The translations under genes and the position numbers were made by a program. Source: Apiospora phragmitis (taxonomy: Eukaryota > Ascomycota > Sordariomycetes > Amphisphaeriales > Apiosporaceae). Taken from it: a stretch of DNA of 64,000 bases. Shown here in pieces: positions 22,410-34,780 of this stretch (position 1 is its first letter; every line of letters begins with the position of its first letter). The stretch lies in assembly GCA_038363925.1 (NCBI GenBank), contig JAQQWL010000009.1, positions 620,001-684,000 on the forward strand, in the 5' to 3' direction. Under the pieces are notes generated by a model. That model worked only from the letters and a program-made list of their open reading frames with translations. It made no database searches and was not told the origin of the DNA.

Positions 22410-22998
22410 GATGACGATTGTAGTGGTGGTGCAAAGGGAAAAGAAGTGTGGGTGATTGGAAGTAGTAGTCCTAGGATATCCTTATAGGCAATTGAAGAAC
22501 CTGTTCAAATATATCTCCGAGTCTTGAGTGACAGGGAGAGCAAAACGTCGTGTGGTTGTGAAGAAGCTGGAGTCTCTCTTTGTCAAAAGGAGGGAAGCTT
22601 AGCTGTGTATAGTAACTGGCTTCGAATGTCGAGTCGTAACGGGGCAGGAAAGTAACTGAAGAGTGTTTGGCCCGGGTATGACTGTGTTGTTTGTATGTGT
22701 ATGTATGTCTTGTACGACAGTATGGTAATTCGAAGACACTTGGTTGTAATTGTGTGAGCTTCGAAGAAGTACGGGTGGTTTGACAGATTATGGCAAGTAG
22801 TTGCAATAATTAATTTCTCAATAGTCTTGAAGAAGAGGAAGAATATTGGTAGACGTTGGTATGTCTCAAGAGAATGGTGAACGATACAGTAGTCCTGTGT
22901 GTCTCGAAAGAAAGTAGTTGGTTAAAAAAGTGTTGGTAGCTTGAAGAGGGATCTCACGATGGATGTGTTTGTATGTATGAGAACGTAAGAAGGATTTC
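22410..22998. other. 5' region of the acidic protein gene
   Basis: Probable promoter and 5' UTR. Purine-rich on the + strand with GAAGAAG-type words. No coding signal supported. Confidence 0.5.
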
Positions 22999-23328
22999 CT
23001 AAGGACTGGGAAATAAATCGATTTTGATATGATCAGCTCGAGGGACGCGGACAAAGGTGCCCGAATGCCATGAAAATTCGTTCTGACGATAGTTCAAGAC
23101 TTTTACGGGCCAGGGCCATTGCTGCTGCTGCCTCAAGAACGAGTTTTCCCTATCGAAAGCATTTGAAAAGGCCCTCGGGCCCTTACCATGGTTCTGCTGT
23201 GGTAGCATAGACATGTTCGGGTCGATCTGATTGGGCGATGGGGGAGTATAGGGTATGGAATGTGGGACGGCCCGAAGTTTACGGGCCATGTCAAGGCAGC
23301 AATGTTTCTCCGAAGCAGAATATGCCAT
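22999..23328 (-). CDS. Hypothetical protein (109 aa)
   Basis: ATG at 23328, stop at 22999. The same frame is open further upstream to 23553 but without an ATG. Not recognised. Composition is protein-like in the second half (FSNAFDREN, NYRQNEFSWHSGTFVRVPR), with Pro- and Gln-rich stretches. No signal peptide or membrane segment. It could be an upstream exon of the acidic gene's transcript or an independent small gene. Confidence 0.3.
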   Translation of the reverse strand: MAYSASEKHCCLDMARKLRAVPHSIPYTPPSPNQIDPNMSMLPQQNHGKGPRAFSNAFDRENSFLRQQQQWPWPVKVLNYRQNEFSWHSGTFVRVPRADHIKIDLFPSP

Positions 23329-24986
23329 TCTGACTTTGCTGCAAGCGAAGGAGTAAGGGGAAATTTGGTAGACAGTAGAAAAGTATGACCCGAAAGGGTT
23401 TTTTCTTGTTCGTGTTTTCGGAGATGCAGGGTCATGTTGAGGCTGTGACAGGTGTTGAGTTTGAGGAGAATACGGAAGAAGGGTGTGTAAGTATGTAGGT
23501 GTATGGCAATGAAGCAGCATCAATACGTCACTCACGACCCGAATCGAGTCCAAGATTTCTAGCTAGCAATTGAAGCATGGTAAGTCTTTCTGAGCAGAAT
23601 TGGAATGCGGTATGAATTTATGAACTTATTGCAGATTTGGGGTCGTTCCCTACGAGCTCACGACCAAATTCGATGACTTGGATTCTAAGCAAGCAGATGC
23701 GGCTCTTACATAGAATAAACAAGTTCCCAGGTAAGGAAAAGAGCGGGCTTCTGGGCCCAAAAAATCTGGGGGACATGGCAGTGTCCATTAGGTTCGATGG
23801 TAGGCCGTTTATCAGCATTCTTGGGACGTGACGCAACACAGTGAATACTTAAGATATATAGGGGTGGAAACATTCCCCCTTTTCCAGGCAAGAATCCATT
23901 CAGTCAGGCCTCAACATGAGCAACTCATCCTGAGGCATATTTCCAGGCCTCTGAAATACTGTGTGCAATCAATGCATTGAGATGTGCGAGATACAGCCAA
24001 TGTCCATGATTTTGTCCTATCCCGAGTGTAGACCATCGATCCGACGGCTTACATTCAGCGTGCCAGGTGCACTGAGAACCTAAACCGGAAGCTATTATGC
24101 CACTGGGACCTGTGCCGCATCGGGCCTGGTCATTGGTCCTCCACGGCTCTACATGATGATTTATTCATTTTCCTGGCTCAGTGGGTGATGGACCGATGAC
24201 TTCATACTGACATAGGGATCAAAAGAAGAAGGGGGGGGAGGGCAGGATAAGCGGTGTCCCAACCTATCTATCTTTGTAGTCGGCCAACACATCGTGTACA
24301 GCATGTGACAATAAGAGATTTCGCTTTCATGATGATAATAAATGCGAAACTGCGTTGTGAGGCTCTTCTTGCCAGCTGCTGGCAGACAACTGCTCTTCTT
24401 TTCAAGAGATGGACTTTGTCGTTGATTTTGAGATATTACAGGATTGACTTGGCATGGCAAGCCTGGGCTCGAGCCACCAGCTGCCAATGGCTGATCAGTA
24501 AATCCCGCTCTCTTCTGCCAATCCCATGCATGACAGCTGTACACAGCTAAATCAAGTCAATTGGCAGCCCCTCAAAGATGCAAAAGGCTTGGTAGCACCG
24601 TAATCGTGTGGTCTGATGTTGAACAGTATCTCATCTGATTCCACCGAGTTGGTAAGTTTCGTGGCACCTGTCAATGTCGAAACGTGGGTCAAACCGTTAC
24701 AAAATCCGCCCGCATCCTGGCGGCAAACATGCAGAGGCCATCTTGATGTTTCGAAACATGCCAATACATAGGCCGTCCGTCTGTCGATGGTGGATATTGT
24801 TACACTCACCCGTGTAACGAACATCTCACAATCTGATCGCCCACATGGTCTCGAAAAAGATGTTGATGGTGGTCTAAGTCAGGAAATGGCATGGTCGTAC
24901 AATGGAGCACCACCAGCGACCAGACGCTAATGATTCAGCTAATGCAACTGCAATGCCCCCTGCCAACAGCTTCCCGACACGCCGAG
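23329..24986. other. Intergenic region
   Basis: About 1.7 kb with only short, unconvincing frames. No repeats or RNA genes seen. It ends at the left terminus of the MITE at 24987. Confidence 0.5.
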
Positions 24987-25247
24987 CAAGTGGGTGACAA
25001 AAATAAATTTACCACAAATGCGCCCAGGTCGAAGTACTCTCGAATTCACCCTTTATTATATCGGCAACTAATAACAGAATAACGAAACTATGAAAAATCG
25101 AAACAATTAATCTAATACGTTATACCTTTTCTTTTAAAGAATAACTCTATATTTTTTATTTATTTTTCCCGGCTTATATGTGTACCATTATCGCTAGTTG
25201 AACTGATTAAACCGTCTTGCGGTAAATTTATATTTGTCACCCACTTG
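24987..25247. mobile_element. MITE with 29-bp terminal inverted repeats, 5-bp target duplication
   Basis: The left end starts CAAGTGGGTGACAAA and the right end is its inverse complement, with two mismatches in the first 29 bases. CCGAG is directly repeated on both sides (24982-24986 and 25248-25252). The 200-bp interior is AT-rich and non-coding. Superfamily is unclear: the 5-bp duplication and CAAGTG ends do not match the classes I know well. It lies about 280 bp upstream of the ZIP transporter start, so it may carry or disturb promoter elements. Confidence 0.85.
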
Positions 25248-25524
25248 CCGAGGCTGCCCACTCCAAGCTACCCCGATTTTTGGGAACGTCCCTGAGCCGA
25301 CCCCAGTTAGCGGGCTGTGCACCCGACGCTACAGCCTAGGTTACAGGGTGTGTGCTACAAACCACAATCCCACAACGGACGGGAGTGGCCTTTGACGTCA
25401 AATCAAGGACACCATTTCCCATCTCCCTTTGTGCAAAGGGGGGGATTTCTCGACACCACCGAATCAGCCATGCCAGTCGCAGCCATCATGCCAACTACTG
25501 TACAATAATAAACCTCCAATCGGC

Positions 25525-27047
25525 ATGAACACCACCATAGATCTCGCTGGCCTCCACGGTCGAGGTATGTGTTGTCACCCGAACCTGCATACCCTTAGGT
25601 AGTGACTGATCTTAATACCTGCTAGATATATCGTGGTCGACAATCCCGACAGACCTACTCCTCGCCGAGATATCGAGACGACAAGATGCTGGTCCAGCCG
25701 AGGACAAGAAGCCTGCCTGCGGCTCGGGCGAGAAGGGCTCCTACGACACGCCGTTGCACGTCTTCGCACTCGTCCTGATATTGGTATTGTCCACTTTAGG
25801 TATGCACGAGCTATAGATAAGACACGCCTGGATACATGTTTGCCGAATGCTGATGTGCGTCTACAACGACAGCATGCGGGTTTCCTCTATTCTCGCGCCG
25901 CGCCTCGTCGAGCCGCCGATCGCACCGAATCATCTTCCTCTGCCAGCACTTCGGCACCGGCGTGCTCCTGGCCACTGCATTCGTGCACCTCCTACCGACC
26001 GCCTTCATGTCGTTGACCGACCCGTGTCTGCCGCATCTCTTCAGCAAGGGCTACCGGCCCATGGCGGGCTTGATTGCCATGGTGTCGGCACTGATCGTCG
26101 TATCGATCGAATCCTACCTCACAACCCGAGGCGCCGGCCATTCGCACGGGCACGGGTGGGAGTCGGAGGAAGAGGAGGAGTTACAAGAGCTTAGCAACGG
26201 GGCGGCGGCCAACGCGCCACCGAACGGAAGCCTGGCAGCCAAGCGAGCTTCGAATCACCGACCCGCAGAGCTGTCGCTCAATGACCTTGGGGACCGGGAG
26301 GGCCTCATGGCCGGCGCATCACCACTACCCGAATCCACCCCTACTTCGGTACCACCCAACAGCGCACGACCCGGCGCCGCGAACCACCACCGCAAGGACG
26401 AGGACGAAGACGAAGACGATCTCGACCTAAACCTCGACGAGCTCGACCCCTCGAACGGCGACGCTTCCCGACCGCTTGCTGGTTCTGGTGGCCGCCACGG
26501 GCACAAGCGCCAGACTTCGGAGGCGAGCGTGCCCTCGATCCCCAACCCGGAGGAGCAGAAGCGCCTGATGATCCAGTGTCTGCTGCTGGAGGCCGGCATC
26601 CTCTTCCACAGCGTCTTCATCGGCATGGCCGTCTCGGTCGCGACGGGCCCGCCCTTTGTCGTGTTCCTGGTGGCCATCGCCTTCCACCAGACGTTCGAGG
26701 GCCTCGCGCTGGGGTCGCGCATCGCGGCCATCCACTTCCCCAAGCATTCGCTGCGTCCGTGGCTGATGGTGCTGGCGTACGGCGCCACGACACCCCTCGG
26801 GCAGGCCATCGGTTTGGTGGTGCACCGGCTGTACGACCCCATGAGCCAGACAGGTCTGCTGATGGTCGGGTTCATGAACGCCATCTCGAGCGGGCTGCTG
26901 CTGTTCGCGGGGCTCGTGCAGCTGCTGGCCGAGGACTTCTTGACGGAGAAGAGCTACAGGACGCTCAAGGGGCGGACGCGGACGCATGCGTTTGCGGCTG
27001 TCGTGGCGGGGGCTACGCTGATGGCGGCTGTGGGGGCTTTCGCGTAG
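25525..27047 (+). CDS. ZIP family zinc/iron transporter (Zrt-like), 462 aa
   Basis: Plasma-membrane divalent metal importer. Exons 25525-25564, 25626-25799 and 25873-27047 join in frame to 463 codons. Early helices include HVFALVLILVLSTL and HFGTGVLLATAFVHLLPTAF. The long variable loop (about residues 150-275) carries the metal-binding HSHGHG near its start and an acidic DEDEDEDDLDLNLDELD run. The signature helices IV and V follow with HSVFIG and the HQTFEGLALG metal-site motif. Helices VI-VIII close the protein. The loop is longer and more acidic than usual in ZIP proteins. Expression in related fungi is controlled by zinc status; no operator was identified here. A MITE sits just upstream. 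Confidence 0.93.
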
Positions 27048-28264
27048 GGGTTTAACTTACGGGACTTTGATAATTTAGCAAGTTTCTTGTGCATAAATAT
27101 AGGGGAGACCATATCTTTCAAAGGGATCTCCTCGACTTTTGTCCTTGCATCGATTCGGCGAGTACCGGAGGCATCATGTCTCCCGCCTGGAAGCCTCGCC
27201 TGCCACGCACGGCCTTTTCTCGTGACTGAAGGTGCGGCGGTTAGATTGGCAAAAGGTTACCGGCTGGCTATTCGTTCATCAGACAATCTGGAGAAGACAC
27301 GTCCCAAAGTAAGGGGTTTGGCCTAGCTTCCGATTCCCTCACTACGAGAACAGTTCCCAGGGCCTACGACACCTATCACATCTCCAATCATATTCTTACC
27401 CCCAGGTTGGGGGTACCGTGTCGCTCGAGGCCTGTCCTCTCGCAATAGCTTCAGCAGCTTGTGGTCTTGAGCCATACCAATTGACTGAGGGCGCCAAAAT
27501 CCTTCGATCGTGGGAATATCACTCCCAATGGAGTTGATGCTACTGCTTATTCGTACAGGCATTTGGAGAAAGGGATCTAATGGCAGTGACATGCCAGCAT
27601 GTATTCGTGGCTGGTTACACTCAGTCTGGTACATACCTACATTTACGTTACATACAGAAATAAAACAAGACTGAGTCTCAATCCTTTTTCCTTTTTCTAC
27701 TAGCAGGTAGTTGGTCGTTCGGACCCTGGCAACAGAAGATGACCGCAGGAAACCCGTCAGACAAAAAGCCCGCAGCCGATGCCACCTCCTTTTCATTCAA
27801 ATGTCCAAACACATAAATGAGCTTCAGTGGGGTTTGCGCTTTGCGATCTGGGGACTCGTCGGTAGCAGGAGAGCAGCTCATCCATGCAAGCCAGGCAGTG
27901 GGGATATCCAACTTGCCGCGGAAACAGAATGCGGCACAGCAATGTGGCGCCTACCGGAACAGAACCCGAGAGGCCTGGACCGGGTGTGTTTCCCGAGCAA
28001 CCCCCCTGCCATCTCACCAGCCGATCGCTAAGCTGACAATTGCATGGCATGACGAACGCAGACTAACGGCAAAAGTAAAGTTGCAAACCCCGTTTTGGCG
28101 GAGAGAGCTCCTTCATTCATCCTTTTCTTTTGGTGCGAATAAGGAAGGAAGGAGGAAATGCCGTTGGAACGATATTGTATGCAGGGTATCTCTATTCACA
28201 TATGTACATGAGGATAGTAAAACCAAAACCTCTACATATCACATACGAGTATGTAGCTAGCTGC
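27048..28264. other. Convergent intergenic region
   Basis: About 1.2 kb between the stop codons of the ZIP gene and the next SDR. No gene supported; the open frames on the minus strand (27323-27796 and others) lack domains. Confidence 0.5.
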
Positions 28265-29303
28265 TCATCCTACGTAGGAAGTCTCGTAAAAGCCGCCGTC
28301 GACGTACCACTCCTGCTTGGTCACGTACTTGGACTCGTCGCTCAGCAGGAAGGCGATCGGGGCCGCGATCTCGTCGGTCGTGGCGAAGCGCTTCATCAGC
28401 GCTGGGAAGTTGGCGTCCTCGGTGCACGTGAAGGACTCGCCGCTCGGCAGGATGAGCGGCTGCCGCACCATGTCCGTATCCGTCGCGCCGCTTTTTTGCG
28501 TCGATCATTAGCTTTCAGTCCCTGGGGCTGGGGAAGGGGAAGGGGGAAAGAACAAACAAAGACCTACGGGCAAACCATGTTGACGCGGATCTTGCGCGCG
28601 ATGGCCTCGAAGGCGGCAGCGCGCGTGAGGCCCACGACGGCCATCTTGGACGCGATGTAGGCCGACATGCCCGGCTGGGCGTACTTGGTGACCTGGCTGC
28701 CGACGTTGACGAGGGAGCCGCCGTCCCGCATGGCCCGGAGCTCGTGCTGCATGCAGTTGAAGGTGCCGACGACGTTGTTCTGCAGCATGTCCTCGAGGTC
28801 CGCGACGGCGAAGTCCTCGATGGGGAAGACCTTAGAGTGCATCCGGGCTGTTCGTGTGGGTGTTAGCTGTAAGCTCGTGAGCAGATTGCTGTGTGTGGTT
28901 GTTATTGCTTACCAGCCACGTTGGCGGCACCGTCCAGTTTACCCCATTTGGCTACGGTGGCGTCGATCCTGGAAGTAGAAGACGGTCAGCCAGCCAGGTT
29001 CGTGACGTGGAAGTGAAGTTAAGACGGAAGGGCTCTCTCGTCTTGGGCTCCCACATACCAAGCTTTGACGGAGTCGTTCTTGCTGATGTCTACCACGGTC
29101 GTCATGACCCGGTCCTTGGCCTCGGGCATGTCCCGCTCGATGCCGGCCACGGCCGCGGCGAGGTTCGTCTCCGACGTGGCGCACGTCGACACCTTGGCGC
29201 CGCGCTGGAGGAGGTAGCGCACGACCGCCAGGCCCGCGCCGCGGCTGCCTCCGGTCACGGCGATGACCCGGTCTTGAAAAGGGGTCAGGGTTGGCGGGGC
29301 CAT
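28265..29303 (-). CDS. Short-chain dehydrogenase/reductase (268 aa)
   Basis: Classical SDR oxidoreductase, NAD(P)-dependent; substrate unknown. Exons 29059-29303, 28913-28968, 28568-28847 and 28265-28490 sum exactly to 269 codons. Motifs: cofactor TGGSRGAG near residue 19; the central A-A-N-V-A segment; catalytic Ser in VNVGSQ; and SAYIASK with the catalytic Tyr and Lys. The C-terminal block reads VCPGATDTDM and ends near WYVDGGF. This is the normal layout and length of the family. Gene is intact. No neighbouring pathway genes suggest a specific role. Confidence 0.92.
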
Positions 29304-31207
29304 GATGACGGTGATACGGGGACGGGGGCAGGGGAAGAAGAAAGTTCCAAACGTTTGCTGCAGATTCTTTGCAGGAAGAATGATTGGACAGGGGTGCTGG
29401 TGTTGAATGTTGCAATAAACTTGTGAACCAGTGTGAGCAAATTGATATGCAGGCTGAACGAAATAAGGAGGGTGTATGATTAGAATGCAACGCAGTCGCA
29501 TGGCATTTTCCTGGTCCTTTATGCTCGTCCCCTCCGTCCAATATGCCTGCCTCCTCTGCTCCCCTCCCGCCCAGCGTGTGCGATCGTTTCCCCCGTCCGC
29601 TACGGAGCCCAGTCCCAATCGGATGCCTGTTCCCGATCTCGTCGTTCGTCCCCCTCGGGACCCGTAATTAACGTAACCGAACGTATGATGGCGGGCCCAG
29701 TTATGATCCGGGGTGAAGCCCCCCTTTCCGCCAATACTTGCCCGGCCGCTAAGCCTTGGCCGCGCTATTGCCGAATTCGACGAATGCTGTGCCGCACATG
29801 GTTTTCAATGCCTGTTCTTCAACCAGATCGCAGCCACGTAATAGGTCTGGTTCATCCTATGTCGTAGCCGGCGCATGCTTTTACGGCCCCATCCCTTTTC
29901 CTGCGAAATTTTACGTGTTCAGCACTTGGCAATCCTGTGCCTGGTCCCGGTTGGGGTGGTGGACTCATCAAGCCGACTCGCATATTCACCCAAACTATGT
30001 CGATAGACACACAGAGGCTTTTCCCAAATCACAAGGCTTCTTGGGTGTTTCTTAGACCTTGCATCCCGCGTACAAGTCTTCATCCCAGAGTTGAGCATTC
30101 TTCACGTGATGAGTGGCAGGAGCTAGCAGGTAGGATGATGATGGTCGAGCAATGGTCCTTTTGGGATGCTATTCCGATGTGTCACTTTCGATGGGCCGCC
30201 ACCCCCCCCCCCACCCCCCCACCGCGGATCTTTGGCCCTTTCCGGTCCCTCGTAAGAGTTCCGATCCTGACTAGTGGCCATATGCCACAGCTCATAATCC
30301 AGGTTCCTGTTCCTTCCACGGGGGTTCTGCTGCGCTATGGAACACATGAGGGTGCTCGCTCGGCGATCTTGTCCACCCTGATTTCGGGATGGCAGCCGGC
30401 ACGTAAAAGTACCTAGTAAGCCAAGTCCATCGTGAAGGCTATTTTTGTTTTCATTTAAACAAGGACAGATGCAGCCGCATTGAGGAGTAGTGTTGTCTAT
30501 GCCATGATAGTCAACGTTGGAAGAAAGAATTAAAAGGGGGGTATCCAAAGCCCGTTGGCTTTTAGCTACAACGGCCCGCTGCAGTCGCCAGCATCTCGGC
30601 TGATATTGCCTGACCTAACGTTGTTAGTTTTCCGTGCAGCCTGCATTCCCATTTGTCATATGCCATGTTCAATGAGCTGTGCCCCCGCAGAACGTCGCCT
30701 AGATCCAATGAGGTGATAAGCGAATGATTCCCAACGAACACAGCTGCTCTGTTGTGACCATCCCGGCCGTTCGGTTACGGCATGCAAACCTCGTTTCATA
30801 TGCACGGCACATGGCCAGGGCCTTGTCGGTGTTTGGTTCGCCAGGGGTTGAGTTTTCTTTTCCTCTTCTTCCAGCCGAGAGCCCAATTAGCGACGATCCT
30901 TCGATCCTCATTGTCACGCATTGATGGAGTCGGGGGGCCTTTTCCGTCTCGCCTCTCCTCTCTTGTCGGCCGATCCTTTGGTCGAATGGAAAGGTACCCG
31001 TAGCTTGAAATAACATTTGACTTCCCTCCATCATCGCAATCCACTCACCCTCTCCACGTTCTGCCCGCCGTTCCCTATCTACATCCCAACTACCACTGTT
31101 GATGTTGTCGTTGACGTTATCGTCTCTTTCCTGTTTCCCTTCTTTTTCGATTTTGTTTCAGGGTTTTAGTTAACGACAGGGCAATCAACAGGGTGGTGGT
31201 AGTCACC
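29304..31207. other. Divergent intergenic region
   Basis: About 1.9 kb between divergent genes, so it should contain both promoters. Holds a C-rich run near 30201-30221. The region just before 31208 is pyrimidine-rich, as is common upstream of fungal starts. No gene supported. Confidence 0.55.
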
Positions 31208-32982
31208 ATGTCCGCCACACCGGTGATCTATATGGGCGAGCCGCCCGAGGGGAGAGGAGCGATGGGCCGCCTGGAACCGCGAGGGCTTGATGCAAGGCAT
31301 TGGCGCGCTTACCATGACGCTGGCCACCTTCGCCTGTGTGCTCCGAGTATATGCGCGCACGCGGCTGATCCGACAAAAGCTGCTACTCGACGACTGTATG
31401 TGGGATTCAACGCCCCCTTTTCCAAACCTCCTCGCCGCTGTTGTTCTCAACATGGATGGTTTTTCTAACAAGGAAACGATTCTCACTTTTCTAGATCTCG
31501 TTTGCATTTCGACTATCGCGTGCTGGGCCTTCTATGGACTTTCTCTATGCAGTAAGTCCGGCTCTGCACAGCTCTTGACGCTCTCCAATATCCAGCTACC
31601 GTTCCTTCAGCCTTGAATATTTTAGGGAGCAGCCGCCAAAGCTGACATAGTTGCCCCCCTAGTGGCCAGGTACGGCGGAGCAGGTCGACACATGTGGCAA
31701 ACCACCATGGAGGAATACACCACGCTGTTGAAGGTGAGCACATGAGTACCTACCCCCTTGGTCGCTCGTAGTGGGAAACTTACAGAAGCGGAAACAGTTC
31801 ACGATGGGGCTGGCAGCATCCTACATCCTGTCGTCCGAAGTGGCCAAGATATCGATCCTCATGTTCTACTTCAGGATATCCCCGGATAAGAGGTTTCATC
31901 TTGCCGTAGGGGGTATGATCGGCCTCCTAAGCGTATATTCCGCTTTGTATATCCTACTCAACATATTTGGTTGCATGCCCATCTCCGATTCGTGGAATGT
32001 GGCGAGTAAGTTCACTTACCCCCTAATTATCATGGTGTAATCGGGCGGCCCGCTTTGCCCACTGAATCCGCTGCTAATACGCGTTGAGGGGTACAACAGA
32101 GCAAGCAGCAGGCGAGGCGAAGTGTATCGACAAGGGAAAATTCTATCTTGCCGCTGTTGTCGTTAACGTGGTCATCGACTTCATCATCATGTTGCTCCCG
32201 ATCCCCGTCCTAGCGCCTCTGCAGATGCCGCTGCGACGCAAGATCTCTCTGTGTCTCCTTTTCGCAACTGGTGGGTTGTAAGTATTAACCCATACCATAA
32301 TTATTTTTTATGGGCAACAACAAATGTGCTAACCCTTAACAGCACCATCTTCGCCGCCACCTACAACAGCGTCCTCACCATCAAGCTGTTCGCCAGCGAC
32401 GACTACAACTGGGAGCTGTCCAAGGAGCTGCTGTGGATGTACGCCGAGCTCGCCAGCTGCGTCATCTGCGCCTCGGGGCCGACCCTGAAGCCGGTGTTTA
32501 CCATGATCATCCTGCCGCGGCTGGGCATCGGGAGTTCTTCGTCCCGCGTGGGCTACTGCGAGCATCAGGATGACTCAGGGGGCAAAAGATCCAACAACAG
32601 CGGCCTCAAGACGATCGGGTCCATCGCGTCCAAGCCCAAGTCGGGCCGGAGCCGGACCGACGGCGCCATCGAGCTGGAGTCCGAGGACGACCTGTCGATC
32701 AACGACAATGACAACAGCCAGCCACGACGTGGGGGTGGAGGAGGAGGTGCAGGGTTGACGGCGGACGACCAGGCCAAGCTTTGGTCGCGCGTGGCAAATC
32801 ACGGGCGCGACGACTCGGGCCGGGGCTTCCAGGTCACTTCAGCCGGCCGCGACGATCTGGGCCCTAACGACGACAAGTGGAAGGGGAACGAACTCTTCCG
32901 TAGGAACTCGGTCGGCATCAATGTCACGCGGGAGGTGGACGTCGCGTACGACTCTTCTACGAAACCACTCAGCCAAATTTAA
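31208..32982 (+). CDS. Rhodopsin-like (PTH11-type) membrane protein 2, one-base break
   Basis: Seven-helix protein of the same fungal family as the gene at 515. Exons 31208-31395, 31495-31551, 31630-31733, 31786-32005, 32100-32277 and 32343-32982. Helices include IGALTMTLATFACVLRVYA, YILSSEVAKISILMFYFRI (the conserved third-helix region) and VVNVVIDFIIMLLPIPVL. The cytoplasmic tail of about 150 residues is polar, with a Gly run and an acidic segment. The N-terminal frame breaks at a four-G run, 31249-31252. Removing one G restores EERWAAWNREGL into helix 1, and the exon sum then equals 462 codons. Likely sequence error. Ligand and partner unknown. Confidence 0.83.
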
Positions 32983-34780
32983 TAGCGGGCGGTCTGTGTC
33001 TGAGGGAGAGAGGGAGTTGCCTAGAGTAGCGATAAAAGTTTTGTCATTAGTAGTAACCTACATACATAGGGTGATACACACCTTCAGGGTAATACATCCT
33101 CATGGTAATACACCATCATGGTAAGAAATCCTCATGGTAATACACCATCATGGTAAGAAATCCTCATGGTAACAAAGCCTAACATGCGCATCCGGACTTG
33201 CCGAATTCAGGGGGGTTTCAGGGGGGAACGTTGTCCCGTGGCCGGCTGGTGAGTTCTCGAGAAACTTCGGCTGCGAAGAAGAATTCGAAGGTTTCTTTCT
33301 TCTCCCGGAGGCAACCGCAGGGGGCATCGTCCATGTGATAAGGTTCTTGTCACACGCATGCCAACAGAGGCACGCATATCGACCCAACAGATAACTACAT
33401 TCCTGAAGGGTACGGCGGCTAAGGGACAAAAGGATGCTGAAAGGAGTGTATATAAGCCTGACGAATCACCCTCCTGTAAAAGAAGGAGGGAGAGAGAGAC
33501 CAGAGCCCCCAGAAGTGCCATAGTCAATTATTAGCTGAATCAGAACCAAGCCCTACTGCCCTTGTCACAGTTCTATCAACGGGGGACTATAGCATGAATC
33601 TCCCCGACCGACTCACAAGGCAGCTATTTTTTATTACCTCACTGCCATAGGGCACATGCCGTACAGTCGAAACCAACAATCCGGAAATACTGTCATGTAG
33701 AAAGTGCCCAGAGTGCAGACTCGACTGCCGAACGCGTCACAATTACAAGCACATCAACGGTGAGAGGGGCGCACATAGAGTAGTGCCTTGGCACCGATTC
33801 GTTATGGATCAGGGATCTCTTCTTCCCCATCAGAAAATGGGGGGGATCCAATTACATGCCATGGGTGGTTGGCCATCCATGCTTATTGCATCAATAAGCC
33901 TATAGAAAACGAATATATGGCACTTCATCGGAAGAAATCCCGTTCCCATTCTTTTTTCTTCTTCCATCTCGGTGCATATCTTCTGCCCGCTAGCGATTCT
34001 TTTGTTGCATGGAAGGACTTGCATCTGTACCCCCGGTGCGACATACTTACTCGGCATCCTGCAGCTGCCTTGCGACCTTATGATTCCGTTTCCGATGCAG
34101 TTGATCGTGTGTTCTCGTGGACCAGATTTCAAGCATGCTTCGCATATGACGTGGCTGTCGGCCACCTGCTCATTGGGCACGGCAACCTGGGCATCGACGT
34201 AGCGTCGAGATATATTAAAATCCGGGGAACCGACATATGGGTCGGGGCTTCTCATTCGTGGAAGCCGGATTTAGCCACAGTGGGCAATTTTTGTGCTCGT
34301 TTTGCAGCAAGTCCCAACTGCCTCCGGGGGGTGCCTCGTTCTGGGCATCCCTGATGTTTCTTGGCAAGACGATGGCCTCATCCGGCACAATGTTTGATGA
34401 GTCTGCATACAGATGCGCAGCGCCAAGCTTCTCGGATGTGGGAGCCTCCTGCATGTTCAGACAAACAAACACAGGACCTGGTGCCCTGTCTGCCGCTCCA
34501 CTGAGGGGAACGCGATGCGTCTGCCGATCTCCAAGGCTTGGCGGCCATATCTCAGGAGTCCCAAGATGGAATGTGGAATGTGACAATGTTCCTGCCGAGG
34601 ACCGTGAGTATTCTGGTTTTCGTCTTGGGTTTCTTCGCCTCGGAGTCTCGCATATAGCCCGAGGCGAGGGTGCGTTGAAACTTTGGAATAAGAACAGCCC
34701 CCTCCGCCCCTCTGTTCTCGCCGAACTGTCTTCGCCTTTACTTACACTTATCCGAGCGATTCTGCAAACTCCCATTCACT
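32983..34780. other. Intergenic with a minisatellite
   Basis: About 1.8 kb. It contains the 32-bp tandem repeat and the upstream region of the intradiol dioxygenase. Both strands stay open over 34215-34780, but neither frame has a domain, so no gene is called. Confidence 0.5.
33098..33172. repeat. 32-bp tandem repeat (2.3 copies)
   Basis: Unit begins CCTCATGGTAATACACC. Copies are at 33098-33129 and 33130-33161, with a partial third. Within each unit, CATGGTAA is itself repeated. The copies are directly adjacent without spacers, so this is not a CRISPR-like array. Confidence 0.9.

Noticed and set aside
33098..33172. Tandem repeats considered as a CRISPR-like array
   Set aside because: No spacers between units and a eukaryotic genome; a plain minisatellite.
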